DNA of 64,000 nt from an uncultured Pelagibacteraceae bacterium (lineage in GTDB: Bacteria > Pseudomonadota > Alphaproteobacteria > Pelagibacterales > Pelagibacteraceae), in the NCBI GenBank assembly GCA_902596675.1, contig CACJUO010000002.1, positions 27,792 to 91,791 on the forward strand. The letters run 5' to 3'. Position numbers and translations under genes: made by a program. How positions within the stretch are numbered: the first letter of the stretch is position 1; each line of letters opens with the position of its first letter. Shown here one piece after another: positions 8,893 through 17,757 of the stretch. The notes under the pieces are model-generated. The model was given only the letters and a program-made list of their open reading frames with translations, had not been told where the DNA came from and searched no databases.

Positions 8893-9411
8893 TTATTCTT
8901 GGTTGTCTGTTTCGTCTGATACAGTCTCCTCTTGATCTTTCATTTCGTCCAATGAAACATCAGTCTCTTCTTCTTGCATGTCCTCAACAGGTTCAGATGA
9001 AGGTTGTTCAGCTGTATTTTGTAACTCAGCCAAATCATCTTTAGAGACTTGAATTTTTTCTGGAATTTTTCTAGCTCTCTTAGATGGAAGAATTGGTACA
9101 CCACTTTTTGAAATTTCACCTTTATAAAGATTTTCAAAATCATCGCCAATATCATCTTCGTCCTCTGATGTATCATCAACTTGCTCAACATGTTTTCTTA
9201 ACTTGTAAACTGCAGCATCTGTTAAATCAGGAACTTTAATTGTTTCTTCAGCGATTTCTCTTAATGCTATGACAGTATTTTTGTCATTATCTCTATCTAA
9301 AGTAGGCTCTAATCCTGAGTTAAGTTGTGTAGCTCTTTCCTTAGCAACTAAAACTAATTCATAAGGACTATCCACTTTATCTATACAATCTTCTACTGTA
9401 ACTCTTGCCAT
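8893..9411 (-). CDS. rpoZ: RNA polymerase omega subunit with a long acidic C-terminal tail
   Basis: The N-terminal 70 residues ([13 protein letters not shown]..., the helix with ERATQLNSG, then VIALREIAE) are a clear omega subunit, which assists assembly of the beta-prime subunit. At 172 residues the protein is longer than most omegas. Residues from about 80 are low-complexity and rich in Asp and Glu, ending in [14 protein letters not shown]. The tail is probably disordered. The gene ends two bases from the convergent CoA-transferase gene. Identity of the core is firm; the function of the tail is unknown. Confidence 0.88.
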   Translation of the reverse strand: MARVTVEDCIDKVDSPYELVLVAKERATQLNSGLEPTLDRDNDKNTVIALREIAEETIKVPDLTDAAVYKLRKHVEQVDDTSEDEDDIGDDFENLYKGEISKSGVPILPSKRARKIPEKIQVSKDDLAELQNTAEQPSSEPVEDMQEEETDVSLDEMKDQEETVSDETDNQE

Positions 9412-9453
9412 GGACGGTTAGATACACCTCGATTGCGAAAAAATCAAGCAGTA

Positions 9454-10662
9454 TTAGATATAAACAGGGTTTAATTTTTTTCTAATGGTGAAAAGCAAGG
9501 CTATAGAGCACGCAATAGCAATTGCTGCAATAAATGCGATTTTTTCAATTGAAAATCCAGCATCTATAAAAAAGCCAAATAATGCAGTACCAAAAGCAGT
9601 TGCAAATACCATTAAAGCAGTAGTCAAAGCTTTTATAGATCCAATATATTTTACACCGTAAATTTCTGCCCATGTTGATGATCCTAATAAGTTTGCTAGA
9701 CCGTTTGATATTCCTACCAGTCCAAGAAATAAAAAAGCAGTTTGCGAAGCATCAAAATATATAATAACTAAAGTTCCTAAGAATAATGGAATATTCATAT
9801 AGATTAGTAATTTTCTACTTGTAAACTTATCAATTAAATAACCAGCAACAATTAAAGTAATTACAGAAAAAATTGAGTAAGACATAAAAGATTGCGCAAT
9901 TGTATATTCACCCCACCCTTTTGAATTAGTGACGAAAGATTGATACACAAATACTCCTGTAGCTATCCATGGCATTGCCAACATGTTTAATGAAACAATA
10001 TAAAATCTATAATCTCCAAGAACTTCTATTCTTTTCCAGTTTTTTATATTTTCTTCTTTTAAAATTTTGTTTTGATTACCCTCTCTAGTATCTAATTTGA
10101 CATCTTTAACTAAAATATAAGATGCCAATGGTAAGCAAATTAAAACTATTAAAGAAAATATTACCCATAAATCCTGCCAAACTATTAGAGTTAAAAGATA
10201 AACGATTAATACGGGCATTATGAACTCTGCAGAAGATAAACCAAACCAAATAATGCTTAATGCTTTACCTCTAGATTTTGTAAAATATCTTGAAATGGTA
10301 GTTGAAGCTGTATGAGACATTAATCCTTGTCCAGAAAACCTCATTAAAAAAATTGCAACAAATAGAAAAGCTACTGAAGATGTTTTGGAAAAGAAAAAAG
10401 AGGAAAATGATAAAAGTATAGTAACAAAAATTGCAAATTTAAGTACGTTTACATCATCAATTTTTTTTCCAATCCATATTAGAAGTAAACTACTAAATAG
10501 AGTAGCTGATGCATAAATCGTGCCAAATTGTCCATGTGAAATAGAAAGTGTTTCTCTTATGCTTGAATTGAATAAACCTATAAAAAAACTCTGTCCAAAA
10601 CATGAAAAAAATGTAAAAATAAATCCAAAAATAATTACTTTTAAACTTAAATTTTTAAACAT
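9454..10662 (-). CDS. Major facilitator superfamily transporter
   Basis: A 402-residue protein with twelve hydrophobic segments and the loop motif WIGKKIDDVN between segments 2 and 3, in the style of the monocarboxylate/oxalate-formate branch of MFS. The N-terminal region GQSFFIGLFNSSIRETLSIS and the mid-protein cytoplasmic loop are typical. It is divergent from the beta-hydroxyacid dehydrogenase gene with only 11 bases between start codons, so the promoters must lie inside the opposite coding regions or overlap. The substrate is unknown; an organic acid is a reasonable guess. Confidence 0.8.
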   Translation of the reverse strand: MFKNLSLKVIIFGFIFTFFSCFGQSFFIGLFNSSIRETLSISHGQFGTIYASATLFSSLLLIWIGKKIDDVNVLKFAIFVTILLSFSSFFFSKTSSVAFLFVAIFLMRFSGQGLMSHTASTTISRYFTKSRGKALSIIWFGLSSAEFIMPVLIVYLLTLIVWQDLWVIFSLIVLICLPLASYILVKDVKLDTREGNQNKILKEENIKNWKRIEVLGDYRFYIVSLNMLAMPWIATGVFVYQSFVTNSKGWGEYTIAQSFMSYSIFSVITLIVAGYLIDKFTSRKLLIYMNIPLFLGTLVIIYFDASQTAFLFLGLVGISNGLANLLGSSTWAEIYGVKYIGSIKALTTALMVFATAFGTALFGFFIDAGFSIEKIAFIAAIAIACSIALLFTIRKKLNPVYI

Positions 10663-10673
10663 ATATATATTTT

Positions 10674-11549
10674 ATGACTTGTAATGTTGCTTTCATAGGT
10701 CTCGGGGTAATGGGTTATCCGATGGCTGGTTATATATCAAAAGCTGGGCACAATGTAACTGTTTTTAATAGAACAACTGCTAAAGCTGAAAAATGGATTA
10801 CTGAATATAAAGGTAAAATGGCCCCAACACCAAAAGAAGCTGTGGAAGGTGCTGATTTTATTTTTACATGTGTGGGTAACGATGAGGATTTGAAACAAGT
10901 TACTTTAGGCGAAAACGGTTTATTTCATAGTGCTAAGGAAGGTTCAATCTACATAGATAATTCAACTGTATCTGCAGAAGTATCGAGAGAACTTTATATT
11001 AAAGCTAAAGAAAAAGGATTTGCATTTTTAGATGCACCAATTTCTGGAGGTCAATCAGGTGCTGAAGGTGGAATTCTAACAGTCATGGTAGGAGGTGATG
11101 AAGAAGTTTTCGAAAAAGCCGAACCAGTAATTGATTGCTATAGTAAAAAAGTAAAATTAATTGGTCCATCGGGAAGTGGTCAACTTACAAAAATGATGAA
11201 CCAAATGTGTATTGCAGGTGTTGTTCAAGGTCTATCAGAAGCTATCAATTTTGGAATAAATGCTGGTTTAGATATTGATAAAGTAATGGAAACAATATCA
11301 AAAGGCGCAGCTCAATCTTGGCAAATGGAAAATAGATATAAAACAATGGTTGAAGACAAATTTGATTACGGTTTTGCAGTAGATTGGATGAGAAAAGATT
11401 TAAAGATTGTAATTGAAGAAGCTAAAAGAAATGGTTCACCTGTTCCTATCACTGAAATTGTTGATAACTATTATGCTGATGTTCAAAAAATGGGTGGTAA
11501 CCGTTGGGATAGTTCTAGTCTGATCGCTAGGCTTAAAAAAAAGAAATAA
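10674..11549 (+). CDS. NAD(P)-dependent beta-hydroxyacid dehydrogenase (3-hydroxyisobutyrate / tartronate semialdehyde type)
   Basis: A 291-residue member of the 3-hydroxyisobutyrate dehydrogenase family, which also includes 2-hydroxy-3-oxopropionate reductase (GarR). The nucleotide-binding GLGVMGYPMAGYI is at 9-21, the substrate motif DAPISGGQSG at 120-129, and the catalytic lysine at 173 in GQLTKMMNQ. The FNRT after strand 2 favours NADP or mixed use. The PPOx-like gene follows after 4 bases and is likely co-transcribed. The exact substrate is not determined. Confidence 0.85.
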   Translation: MTCNVAFIGLGVMGYPMAGYISKAGHNVTVFNRTTAKAEKWITEYKGKMAPTPKEAVEGADFIFTCVGNDEDLKQVTLGENGLFHSAKEGSIYIDNSTVSAEVSRELYIKAKEKGFAFLDAPISGGQSGAEGGILTVMVGGDEEVFEKAEPVIDCYSKKVKLIGPSGSGQLTKMMNQMCIAGVVQGLSEAINFGINAGLDIDKVMETISKGAAQSWQMENRYKTMVEDKFDYGFAVDWMRKDLKIVIEEAKRNGSPVPITEIVDNYYADVQKMGGNRWDSSSLIARLKKKK

Positions 11550-11553
11550 TCTA

Positions 11554-12159
11554 ATGTCAAATACCGTCCCATACTATGAGGACTTTTCTGAAATAAAGAA
11601 AAAAATATGGTCGATGCTCGATGATGCTGTAACGAATAGATCATCACCTTTTCGAATTCCAGTATTTGTTTGTGGAGATCAATCAGAATTTGATGGAAGA
11701 ATAGTAGTTCTTAGAAAATCTGACCAATCAAATAATCTTCTTCAGTTTCATAGCGATATTAGATCAGATAAAATTCCAAAATTAAAAAAAAACAGCAGTG
11801 CAGCGCTCATATTCTATGACAAAGAAGAAAAGATACAGCTTAGAGTAAAAGTTAAATGTGTTGTCAATCATGACAATGAAATCACAGAACAATCATGGTC
11901 AAAAACAGCTCATGTAAGTCGTAAATGTTATTTGGTAAATAATGGTCCTGGAACAGAAATTGATGAACCGAGTTCTGGTTTAGATGATGAAATAGAAAAA
12001 TCAGGCTTTAACATGGAACAAAGCGAAGAAGGTTATAAAAACTTTACCGTAATTCAATGCAACATTGAAAGAATTGAGTGGCTTTATCTTGCAGCAAAAG
12101 GTCATAGAAGAGCAAGATTTGATATTACAAGTAATAAACAAAGCTGGCTAATTCCGTAA
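11554..12159 (+). CDS. Pyridoxamine 5'-phosphate oxidase-like FMN-binding protein
   Basis: A 201-residue split-barrel protein of the PNPOx-like superfamily. Visible hallmarks are an N-terminal helix, the RIPVFVCGDQSEFDGRIVVL strand region, the HSDIRSDKIPKLKKN segment that in relatives binds FMN phosphate, and a C-terminal IERIEWLYLAAKGHRRARF strand. The terminal R-x-x-R pattern resembles PdxH but the substrate loop differs, so it is probably not PdxH itself. It is sandwiched between the dehydrogenase (4-base gap) and a small membrane protein (2-base gap). Confidence 0.65.
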   Translation: MSNTVPYYEDFSEIKKKIWSMLDDAVTNRSSPFRIPVFVCGDQSEFDGRIVVLRKSDQSNNLLQFHSDIRSDKIPKLKKNSSAALIFYDKEEKIQLRVKVKCVVNHDNEITEQSWSKTAHVSRKCYLVNNGPGTEIDEPSSGLDDEIEKSGFNMEQSEEGYKNFTVIQCNIERIEWLYLAAKGHRRARFDITSNKQSWLIP

Positions 12160-12161
12160 AA

Positions 12162-12362
12162 ATGTTAAGTGGATTTATTATTGCTGTAGCACTTGTTTTG
12201 GGTGGCTTAGCTGTAATGAGATTTGGTATTTTCCAAATCAGAAAATTTAAAAAGGGTGAAACTAGAGTTACTAAGAAATTTAGTGAACAAATAGCTTTTT
12301 TAATATTTTTTGTAATTATTTTAGGATTAATTATTTACTCGATTAATGATTTTCTTTTCTAA
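12162..12362 (+). CDS. Small two-helix membrane protein
   Basis: A 66-residue protein with two hydrophobic segments (about 3-25 and 47-65) joined by a basic loop (IRKFKKGETRVTKK), suggesting an N-out hairpin with a cytoplasmic loop. It begins 2 bases after the oxidase-like gene and its stop overlaps the convergent exported protein by 4 bases. I do not recognise a family. Tight operon spacing and a plausible topology support a real gene. Confidence 0.6.
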   Translation: MLSGFIIAVALVLGGLAVMRFGIFQIRKFKKGETRVTKKFSEQIAFLIFFVIILGLIIYSINDFLF

Positions 12363-13222
12363 AAGTTATTGAAATCTTTGTATCTATTATAAGTGCACCA
12401 AGTTCTTTTTTTTTTAATTTTTTTTAGTTTTTTATGGGAATATCTATCCCTCCACTCATAATTACTATCAGGAGAAATACCTCGACCAACCTCCGCAGCC
12501 ATTGCACATTTTAAGTATACTGGATTAAAAGGTGTGCTTGAGGTTGGTTCTAAAAATACAGAATCTTTAAAATCAGGACAAGTGGGATCTTTATGATTAT
12601 ATAATGATCCCAAATTATATTTGTCTCCCCCGTCAGGTCCTCCAATTATTGTTCCAAACTTGTGTCCGTTTTTATTTCCTTTTGTGCATGGCCATGCAAA
12701 TCCATTTACATGCATTAATTCGTGTAGTGTAATTAGAATTCTTTTTTTGGCACTTGGATTATATTTACTTTTTAAAAAGATGTATCCATGGTGAACACTT
12801 CCTTGTCCACCATCTCTATGTCCTACATCAACCCATGCAAAGTACAATTTATTGGGATCATTAAAACCTAATTTTGTTAAATAAGCGTCAGGGTAATTCA
12901 TCCCATAGTTTCCTTTGTATTGTTTATCAAATCTAACAAAAGAAATATCCATTTTGCCGTCTTCCCTTAAGTCATACCTAAACTTCTGATTACCCTTTGT
13001 CATTTCCAGCATTTTTTCATTAGCCTCTAATAATTCCTTCTCCATTTTTCCATTTATATCCCACTCTCTATCTTCGCTGTCTTTATTTAATAGATATATA
13101 AAATGAATTTGAGGTTCATCAGAAACATCTGGTTGATCTACAAAATATCTTCCAACTTTTTGATCTGATGCAAAAACAGAATTTGAAAATAGGAAAAAAA
13201 CTATTATTAATATTTTAATCAT
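12359..13222 (-). CDS. Exported protein with HELMH zinc-protease-like motif
   Basis: A 287-residue protein with a Sec signal peptide (cleavage after FSNSVFA, about residue 18) and the zincin motif HELMH at 167-171 in a helix predicted between two mixed segments. After HELMH comes VNGFAWPC, so the metzincin-like G is present but the third histidine is replaced. Several cysteines after residue 178 suggest disulfides in the periplasm. The start overlaps the stop of the upstream exported protein (ATGA). It is probably a zinc-dependent hydrolase, but family and substrate are unknown. Confidence 0.6.
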   Translation of the reverse strand: MIKILIIVFFLFSNSVFASDQKVGRYFVDQPDVSDEPQIHFIYLLNKDSEDREWDINGKMEKELLEANEKMLEMTKGNQKFRYDLREDGKMDISFVRFDKQYKGNYGMNYPDAYLTKLGFNDPNKLYFAWVDVGHRDGGQGSVHHGYIFLKSKYNPSAKKRILITLHELMHVNGFAWPCTKGNKNGHKFGTIIGGPDGGDKYNLGSLYNHKDPTCPDFKDSVFLEPTSSTPFNPVYLKCAMAAEVGRGISPDSNYEWRDRYSHKKLKKIKKKRTWCTYNRYKDFNNF

Positions 13223-13809
13223 TTAGATATTTTTTTATCATTTAATCCTACCATCGCTTTTCCTGGAGAAAAAGTATAATCATTATCATCCATTAACTTA
13301 CCGTTTTTCATATTATATAATTTCCAATTAAATTTTATGCTGCTATTTTTTTTTTTTCCTAATTTTAAAATTGTTAATTCAATTTTTCTAGGTTTCCCTC
13401 CAGAAGACCCTTCAAAAGACCTTGTTTCTCCCTCTTTCCAAATTCCCAAGGGAAATTTACATCCATTTTCAATTATTCTACCACCACGTCTACTATCCCA
13501 AATTCTTCCTATGCATTGTCCATCGTTAGTTATAGTAAATAGCTGGGTTTTGAGACCACTTTGCCCTTTTCTTGTTCTTTTATAAACTTTTATTTTTTCT
13601 CCAGTTTCTGGATGATCCCAATCTTCAGGACCTATAATTTCCTTTTTTTTCTTTTCGCCAAATACCAAATTAGCTTTTGTAAATTTAATTTCTGTATCAT
13701 TTCTAATTTTTCCACCTGTGAAAAGCTCTAAAGGTATAAATCTCTCAAAAGCTTGGGAAAATTGAGTTAATAAAACTAATATTACAAAACTATAAAAAAG
13801 TTTTTTCAT
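13219..13809 (-). CDS. Exported protein of unknown function
   Basis: I place the start at 13809: this gives MKKLFYSFVILVLLTQFSQA, a clean signal peptide, and a TAATG junction with the upstream carbonic anhydrase-like gene. The longer in-frame start at 13839 would add ten residues and overlap that gene by 31 bases. The mature protein, about 175 residues, is rich in basic residues and beta-strand-like stretches, including IGRIWDSRRGGRIIENGC. No family is recognised. Its ATGA overlap with the HELMH protein suggests the two exported proteins act together. Confidence 0.6.
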   Translation of the reverse strand: MKKLFYSFVILVLLTQFSQAFERFIPLELFTGGKIRNDTEIKFTKANLVFGEKKKKEIIGPEDWDHPETGEKIKVYKRTRKGQSGLKTQLFTITNDGQCIGRIWDSRRGGRIIENGCKFPLGIWKEGETRSFEGSSGGKPRKIELTILKLGKKKNSSIKFNWKLYNMKNGKLMDDNDYTFSPGKAMVGLNDKKISK

Positions 13810-14321
13810 TAAAAAATAGACTTTGAATATTTTTTCCAATTTTCTTGGTACCTAATTGCGTTTTGTTTTATTGCATCAATTTCATCATCAGTACACTGCC
13901 TTATTACTTTTCCAGGTGATCCAATTACTAAAGAATTATCAGGAATTTCTTTTCTCTCTGTTACCAATGATTTAGCACCAATTATACAATTCTTTCCAAT
14001 TTTTGCTCTGTTAAGAACTACTGCTCCAATCCCAATTAAAGAATTATCGTCAATTGTGCAACCATGAAGCATAACCATATGACCAATCGTTACATTTTTT
14101 CCAATTTTCAAAGGGTAACCTGGGTCTGTATGTAAAACACTTCCATCTTGTACATTTGAACCTTCTCCAATGTGTATATTTTCGATATCACCTCTAAGAG
14201 TTGCATTAAACCAGACACTGGAGTTTTTTTCTAATGTTACATCTCCAATTATAACAGCGTTAGGCGCTACCCAATTTTCGCCAAGGTTTTTTGGTTTTTT
14301 ATCTTTTAAATCATAAAACAT
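13809..14321 (-). CDS. Gamma-class carbonic anhydrase-like hexapeptide protein
   Basis: A 170-residue left-handed beta-helix protein of the YrdA/PaaY family, built from isoleucine-rich hexapeptide repeats (VIIGDV, IHIGEG, LKIGKN, VTIGHM, SLIGIG). The three zinc-ligand histidines are His64, His81 and His86. Such proteins act as gamma-carbonic anhydrases, as thioesterases or as structural proteins. It is the first gene of a three-gene overlapping minus-strand operon followed by two exported proteins, and is divergent from the thioredoxin-like gene with a 20-base gap. Confidence 0.85.
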   Translation of the reverse strand: MFYDLKDKKPKNLGENWVAPNAVIIGDVTLEKNSSVWFNATLRGDIENIHIGEGSNVQDGSVLHTDPGYPLKIGKNVTIGHMVMLHGCTIDDNSLIGIGAVVLNRAKIGKNCIIGAKSLVTERKEIPDNSLVIGSPGKVIRQCTDDEIDAIKQNAIRYQENWKKYSKSIF

Positions 14322-14341
14322 AAATTATATAGTCTTTTATC

Positions 14342-14893
14342 ATGGCATTAACAAAAACACCAATTTGTGACTTTGGTAAAAAAGCTGATTACTTTGAACT
14401 TAAATCAATAGATAATAAAATAATTTCATTGAATGATGTAAAAGGTGAAAACGGAACATTAATAATGTTTATTTGTAATCACTGTCCTTATGTTTTGGCA
14501 GTTATTAAAAATGTTGTTGAGGACTGTAAAGAATTAGAAATTGATGGAATTAAGTCTATAGCAATAATGTCAAATGACCCAAAAAGATATGAAGAAGACT
14601 CATTTGATAATATGATTAAATTTTCAAAAAATCATAATTTTAATTTTCCATATGTAATAGATGAAACTCAAGAAGTAGCAAAAACTTATGGTGCAGTCTG
14701 TACTCCTGATTTTTTTGGATACAATAAAGATCTTGAGCTTCAATACAGAGGAAGAATAAGAGAATTAAAAAACTTAAAACCTTCTAAAAATGGAGACAGT
14801 GAACTTAAAAAAGCTATGAAAATGATAGCAAAGTTCAACAAAGGTCCAAATGAGCAGTTTCCAAGTATGGGCTGCAGTATTAAGTGGTTTTAA
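14342..14893 (+). CDS. Thioredoxin-like (AhpC/TSA-type) protein
   Basis: A 183-residue cytosolic thioredoxin-fold protein of the redoxin type. The redox-active motif is CNHC (Cys45, Cys48) followed by PY, with a cis-proline segment in CTPDFFGYN near 120. There is no signal peptide. The family is common in bacteria as an uncharacterised thiol oxidoreductase or peroxidase. Six bases separate it from the glycosyltransferase downstream, suggesting a transcript with that gene and the following small membrane protein. Confidence 0.82.
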   Translation: MALTKTPICDFGKKADYFELKSIDNKIISLNDVKGENGTLIMFICNHCPYVLAVIKNVVEDCKELEIDGIKSIAIMSNDPKRYEEDSFDNMIKFSKNHNFNFPYVIDETQEVAKTYGAVCTPDFFGYNKDLELQYRGRIRELKNLKPSKNGDSELKKAMKMIAKFNKGPNEQFPSMGCSIKWF

Positions 14894-14899
14894 CTAATA

Positions 14900-15982
14900 A
14901 TGTATTTATTAATTACTAGAACTTTTCCACCAGAGTTAGGGGGTATGCAAAATCTCATGTGGGGATTGGCAAGATCTCTTGCAAAACTTAATTTGATAAA
15001 AGTATTTGCTGATTACCATGAAAATCACGAAGAATTTGATAGTTCTGTCTCATTTTCTATTGAAAGAGTTAGTGGAATGAAACTAATAAGAAAATATCGA
15101 AAATCTTATTTGATAAATGATTATCTTGAAAATAATAAAAATGTAGAATGTTTGATTGCTGATCATTGGAAAAGTTTAGAACTAATTAAAACAAATAAAA
15201 AGAAAATCTGTCTAATTCATTCAAAAGAAATAAATCACCCTAAAGGCTCAGGATTAAATAAAAAAGTTTTAACAGTTTTAAAAAATGTTGATCATGTTGT
15301 TGCTAATTCAAATTATACAAAAAACTTAGCTATAGACTTAGGAGTAGATGAAAGAAAAATAGTTGTTATTAATCCTGGCGTTGACCCAGTAATTGAAGTT
15401 CCAAAAAAATCTTTAGATGAGGCTGAGGAAATATTAAAGGGTAAGAAAAATAGACTAATTACAGTTTCAAGATTTGACAAAAGGAAAAATCACGAAAAAG
15501 TAATAATGGCAGTTAGAAACTTAAAAGAAATTTATCCAGAAATAATTTATACTTGTATTGGCTATGGAGATGAGGAAGAAAAATTAAAAAAATTAGTTGT
15601 TGAGCTAAAATTAGAAGATCAAGTAACTTTTTTAAAAGATATACCAACTGATTTAAAAAATGCTCTCATTGCAAAATCAAATATTTTTGTAATGCCATCT
15701 ATAATTTATAAAAAATCAGTTGAAGGTTTTGGTATAGCCTATGTTGAAGCTGCCCAATATGGAATTCCGTCTATTGGAGGTAAAGATGGAGGAGCTTCAG
15801 ATGCAATAATTCATGAAAAAACTGGTTTAATATGCGATGGTAATAAACTAGAAGATATTTACGCAAGTATAGATACTCTTTTTAAAGAAAATAAATATCT
15901 AGAGTATGGAAAAGAAGCAAAAATTAATTCTACAAACTTTTTATGGGATAAGATAATTGAAAAATATAAGAGAATCCTATAA
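14900..15982 (+). CDS. Glycosyltransferase family 4
   Basis: A 360-residue GT-B retaining glycosyltransferase. The N-terminal acceptor domain begins RTFPPELGGMQNLMWGLARS, a GT4 hallmark; the C-terminal domain has the nucleotide-sugar segment SRFDKRKNHEKVIMAV and the donor-binding EGFGIAYVEAAQYGIP with the E-x7-E signature. It probably adds a hexose to a surface glycan or lipid. The donor cannot be determined. It is flanked by the thioredoxin-like gene and a membrane protein in the same direction. Confidence 0.85.
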   Translation: MYLLITRTFPPELGGMQNLMWGLARSLAKLNLIKVFADYHENHEEFDSSVSFSIERVSGMKLIRKYRKSYLINDYLENNKNVECLIADHWKSLELIKTNKKKICLIHSKEINHPKGSGLNKKVLTVLKNVDHVVANSNYTKNLAIDLGVDERKIVVINPGVDPVIEVPKKSLDEAEEILKGKKNRLITVSRFDKRKNHEKVIMAVRNLKEIYPEIIYTCIGYGDEEEKLKKLVVELKLEDQVTFLKDIPTDLKNALIAKSNIFVMPSIIYKKSVEGFGIAYVEAAQYGIPSIGGKDGGASDAIIHEKTGLICDGNKLEDIYASIDTLFKENKYLEYGKEAKINSTNFLWDKIIEKYKRIL

Positions 15983-15991
15983 AATAGAAAT

Positions 15992-16411
15992 ATGATTGCA
16001 AAGTTTAATAACATTTTTTACTTAATTGTCTTTCTTGCACATTTTATAGGAATAGCTGCATATTGTTTTCAAACAATTGCTGGAACCAAAAAATTTATGG
16101 ATAAGTTTGGTATAGATCATAGTGCAGCTGTAATGGTTAGATTTGTCGGAGCACTAATGCTTGGTTGGGTAATAATGGCTATTTATATAATGTTTGTAAG
16201 ACCAAATGGAGTTGAAGGTACTTGGGCATTTTTTAATTTAATATTTATTATACATGCATGTGTTTTAGGAACAAATTTCTACTCGCTTAAAATTGATAAA
16301 ACTGGTCTTAATGAAAAAGTTACTAATGAAGGTATTATAGCGCCTATAGTCTTTTTAATTATGATGGCTATACTTTGTTACGGTCTATCAGATAAAATTT
16401 ATATCACTTAA
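15992..16411 (+). CDS. Four-helix integral membrane protein
   Basis: A 139-residue protein with four hydrophobic segments (about 6-28, 46-66, 78-98 and 115-135). It begins 10 bases after the glycosyltransferase and ends overlapping the convergent flavin oxidase gene by 4 bases. The segment GTKKFMDKFGIDHSAAVMVRFVG after helix 1 is the most distinctive stretch. I do not recognise a characterised family. Confidence 0.6.
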   Translation: MIAKFNNIFYLIVFLAHFIGIAAYCFQTIAGTKKFMDKFGIDHSAAVMVRFVGALMLGWVIMAIYIMFVRPNGVEGTWAFFNLIFIIHACVLGTNFYSLKIDKTGLNEKVTNEGIIAPIVFLIMMAILCYGLSDKIYIT

Positions 16412-17757
16412 ACAAAACTTAATACTTCTTTTGCCACTCTTGCTCCACTTCTATCTGCTCCGTGGACTGTTCCATAATTTTTTGCTGTAGCTTCTCCTGC
16501 AAAAAAAAGTTTATCTGCAACTGAAGTTTTAATATTCTTTCTTAAATCAGCTTTTCCTGGTGTTGCTGAGGCCCAAGCGCCCAATACAAATGGATTTTTG
16601 CCCCAAGTAGTCATATGTCCTTTCACAAAAAATTTATCAAAATCAGACCCAAAAGTATCTCGTAAGGTTTGTAAAACGAAATCTATACCTGCCTTACTTC
16701 CTGCTTTTTCTAAATCTTTTGCAAATTCTCCACCCACATCAAAATATGATATTTTAGAATTATGTAAATTCATTGTTGAACAATATCCCTCTGGAGATTT
16801 AAAACCATCAGTTTTGATTTTTGGAGTAAAATACATGTCTGGTTTTACTTTATACTCTTTATAAAAATCATCTTTTAACTGTAATGTTACATGATTATAA
16901 TTTGAACAGGAAAATGCATCATAAGCTTCATACTTTTCAATAGGTAGTGCTGGAGTAAATTTGATTTTTCCTGAATTAAATGCTGAGGTTGATACTGTTA
17001 TAACGCAAGCTTTTGCACTTATAGTTCCTTTATTTGTGACTACCTTAACCCCATTGCCATCCCATTTAACCTCATTAACAGTTGTTTGAAGTTGAACTGG
17101 CACATTTTGTCTATAATGAGCAAGTAACGCACCATATCCTTGTTTTACAAATCCATCTCCACCTTGACTACCCTCACCATAACTTTCCCAGTTAAGTTTA
17201 CCATCTGCGGCTGTGTATTGATCTATATCTTTTCCAGATTCGCAAGGAAATCTTATTTGATGCGCTGTTGCAAACCATTCATTTTCTAACCATTTTTCTT
17301 TAACTTTATTACTTAAAGGAACGTCATCTTTTGTTTTGTTTTTTAACTTTCCCAATTTACTGTACATTCCATAAAGTTTCATTCCCTTAACTTTTTTTTG
17401 ACCGTCATAAATTATGACTTTGTCTGGATCTTTATAAATATCAAATATATCTTTTTGTTTTTTTCCGTACTTTGCAATTTGATTAAAATTAAAATTATGT
17501 AACCAATGAGCTCCAAGATCATAAGGAACACCAAATATCGAGGTGTTTGTAAAACATCTTCCACCCTTTCTGCTCATTGCATCAAGACAAACAACTGATT
17601 TTCCTTTTTTCATTAATTCAGCTGTTACCGATAATCCTGATGCGCCACCACCAATTACCACAACTTCTGGATTTGATTGTGAAAATGAAATTTTTGGTAT
17701 GGCTGCAAATGCTAATGCTGATAGTGATGTTTTTAAAAATCGCCTTCTTGATATCAT
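16408..17757 (-). CDS. Tat-exported flavin monoamine oxidase family protein
   Basis: A 449-residue FAD-dependent amine oxidoreductase. A twin-arginine leader (SRRRFLKT, residues 3-10) with a hydrophobic region directs the folded flavoprotein to the periplasm. The dinucleotide motif VVVIGGGASGLS starts at 32, followed by KGGRCFT and, at the C-terminus, the FAD-contact FFAGEATAKNYGTVHGA. Its ATG overlaps the stop of tctA by 4 bases, so it is translated with the tricarboxylate transporter. This suggests periplasmic oxidation of an amine or amino acid related to the solute taken up. The substrate is unknown. Confidence 0.82.
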   Translation of the reverse strand: MISRRRFLKTSLSALAFAAIPKISFSQSNPEVVVIGGGASGLSVTAELMKKGKSVVCLDAMSRKGGRCFTNTSIFGVPYDLGAHWLHNFNFNQIAKYGKKQKDIFDIYKDPDKVIIYDGQKKVKGMKLYGMYSKLGKLKNKTKDDVPLSNKVKEKWLENEWFATAHQIRFPCESGKDIDQYTAADGKLNWESYGEGSQGGDGFVKQGYGALLAHYRQNVPVQLQTTVNEVKWDGNGVKVVTNKGTISAKACVITVSTSAFNSGKIKFTPALPIEKYEAYDAFSCSNYNHVTLQLKDDFYKEYKVKPDMYFTPKIKTDGFKSPEGYCSTMNLHNSKISYFDVGGEFAKDLEKAGSKAGIDFVLQTLRDTFGSDFDKFFVKGHMTTWGKNPFVLGAWASATPGKADLRKNIKTSVADKLFFAGEATAKNYGTVHGADRSGARVAKEVLSFV

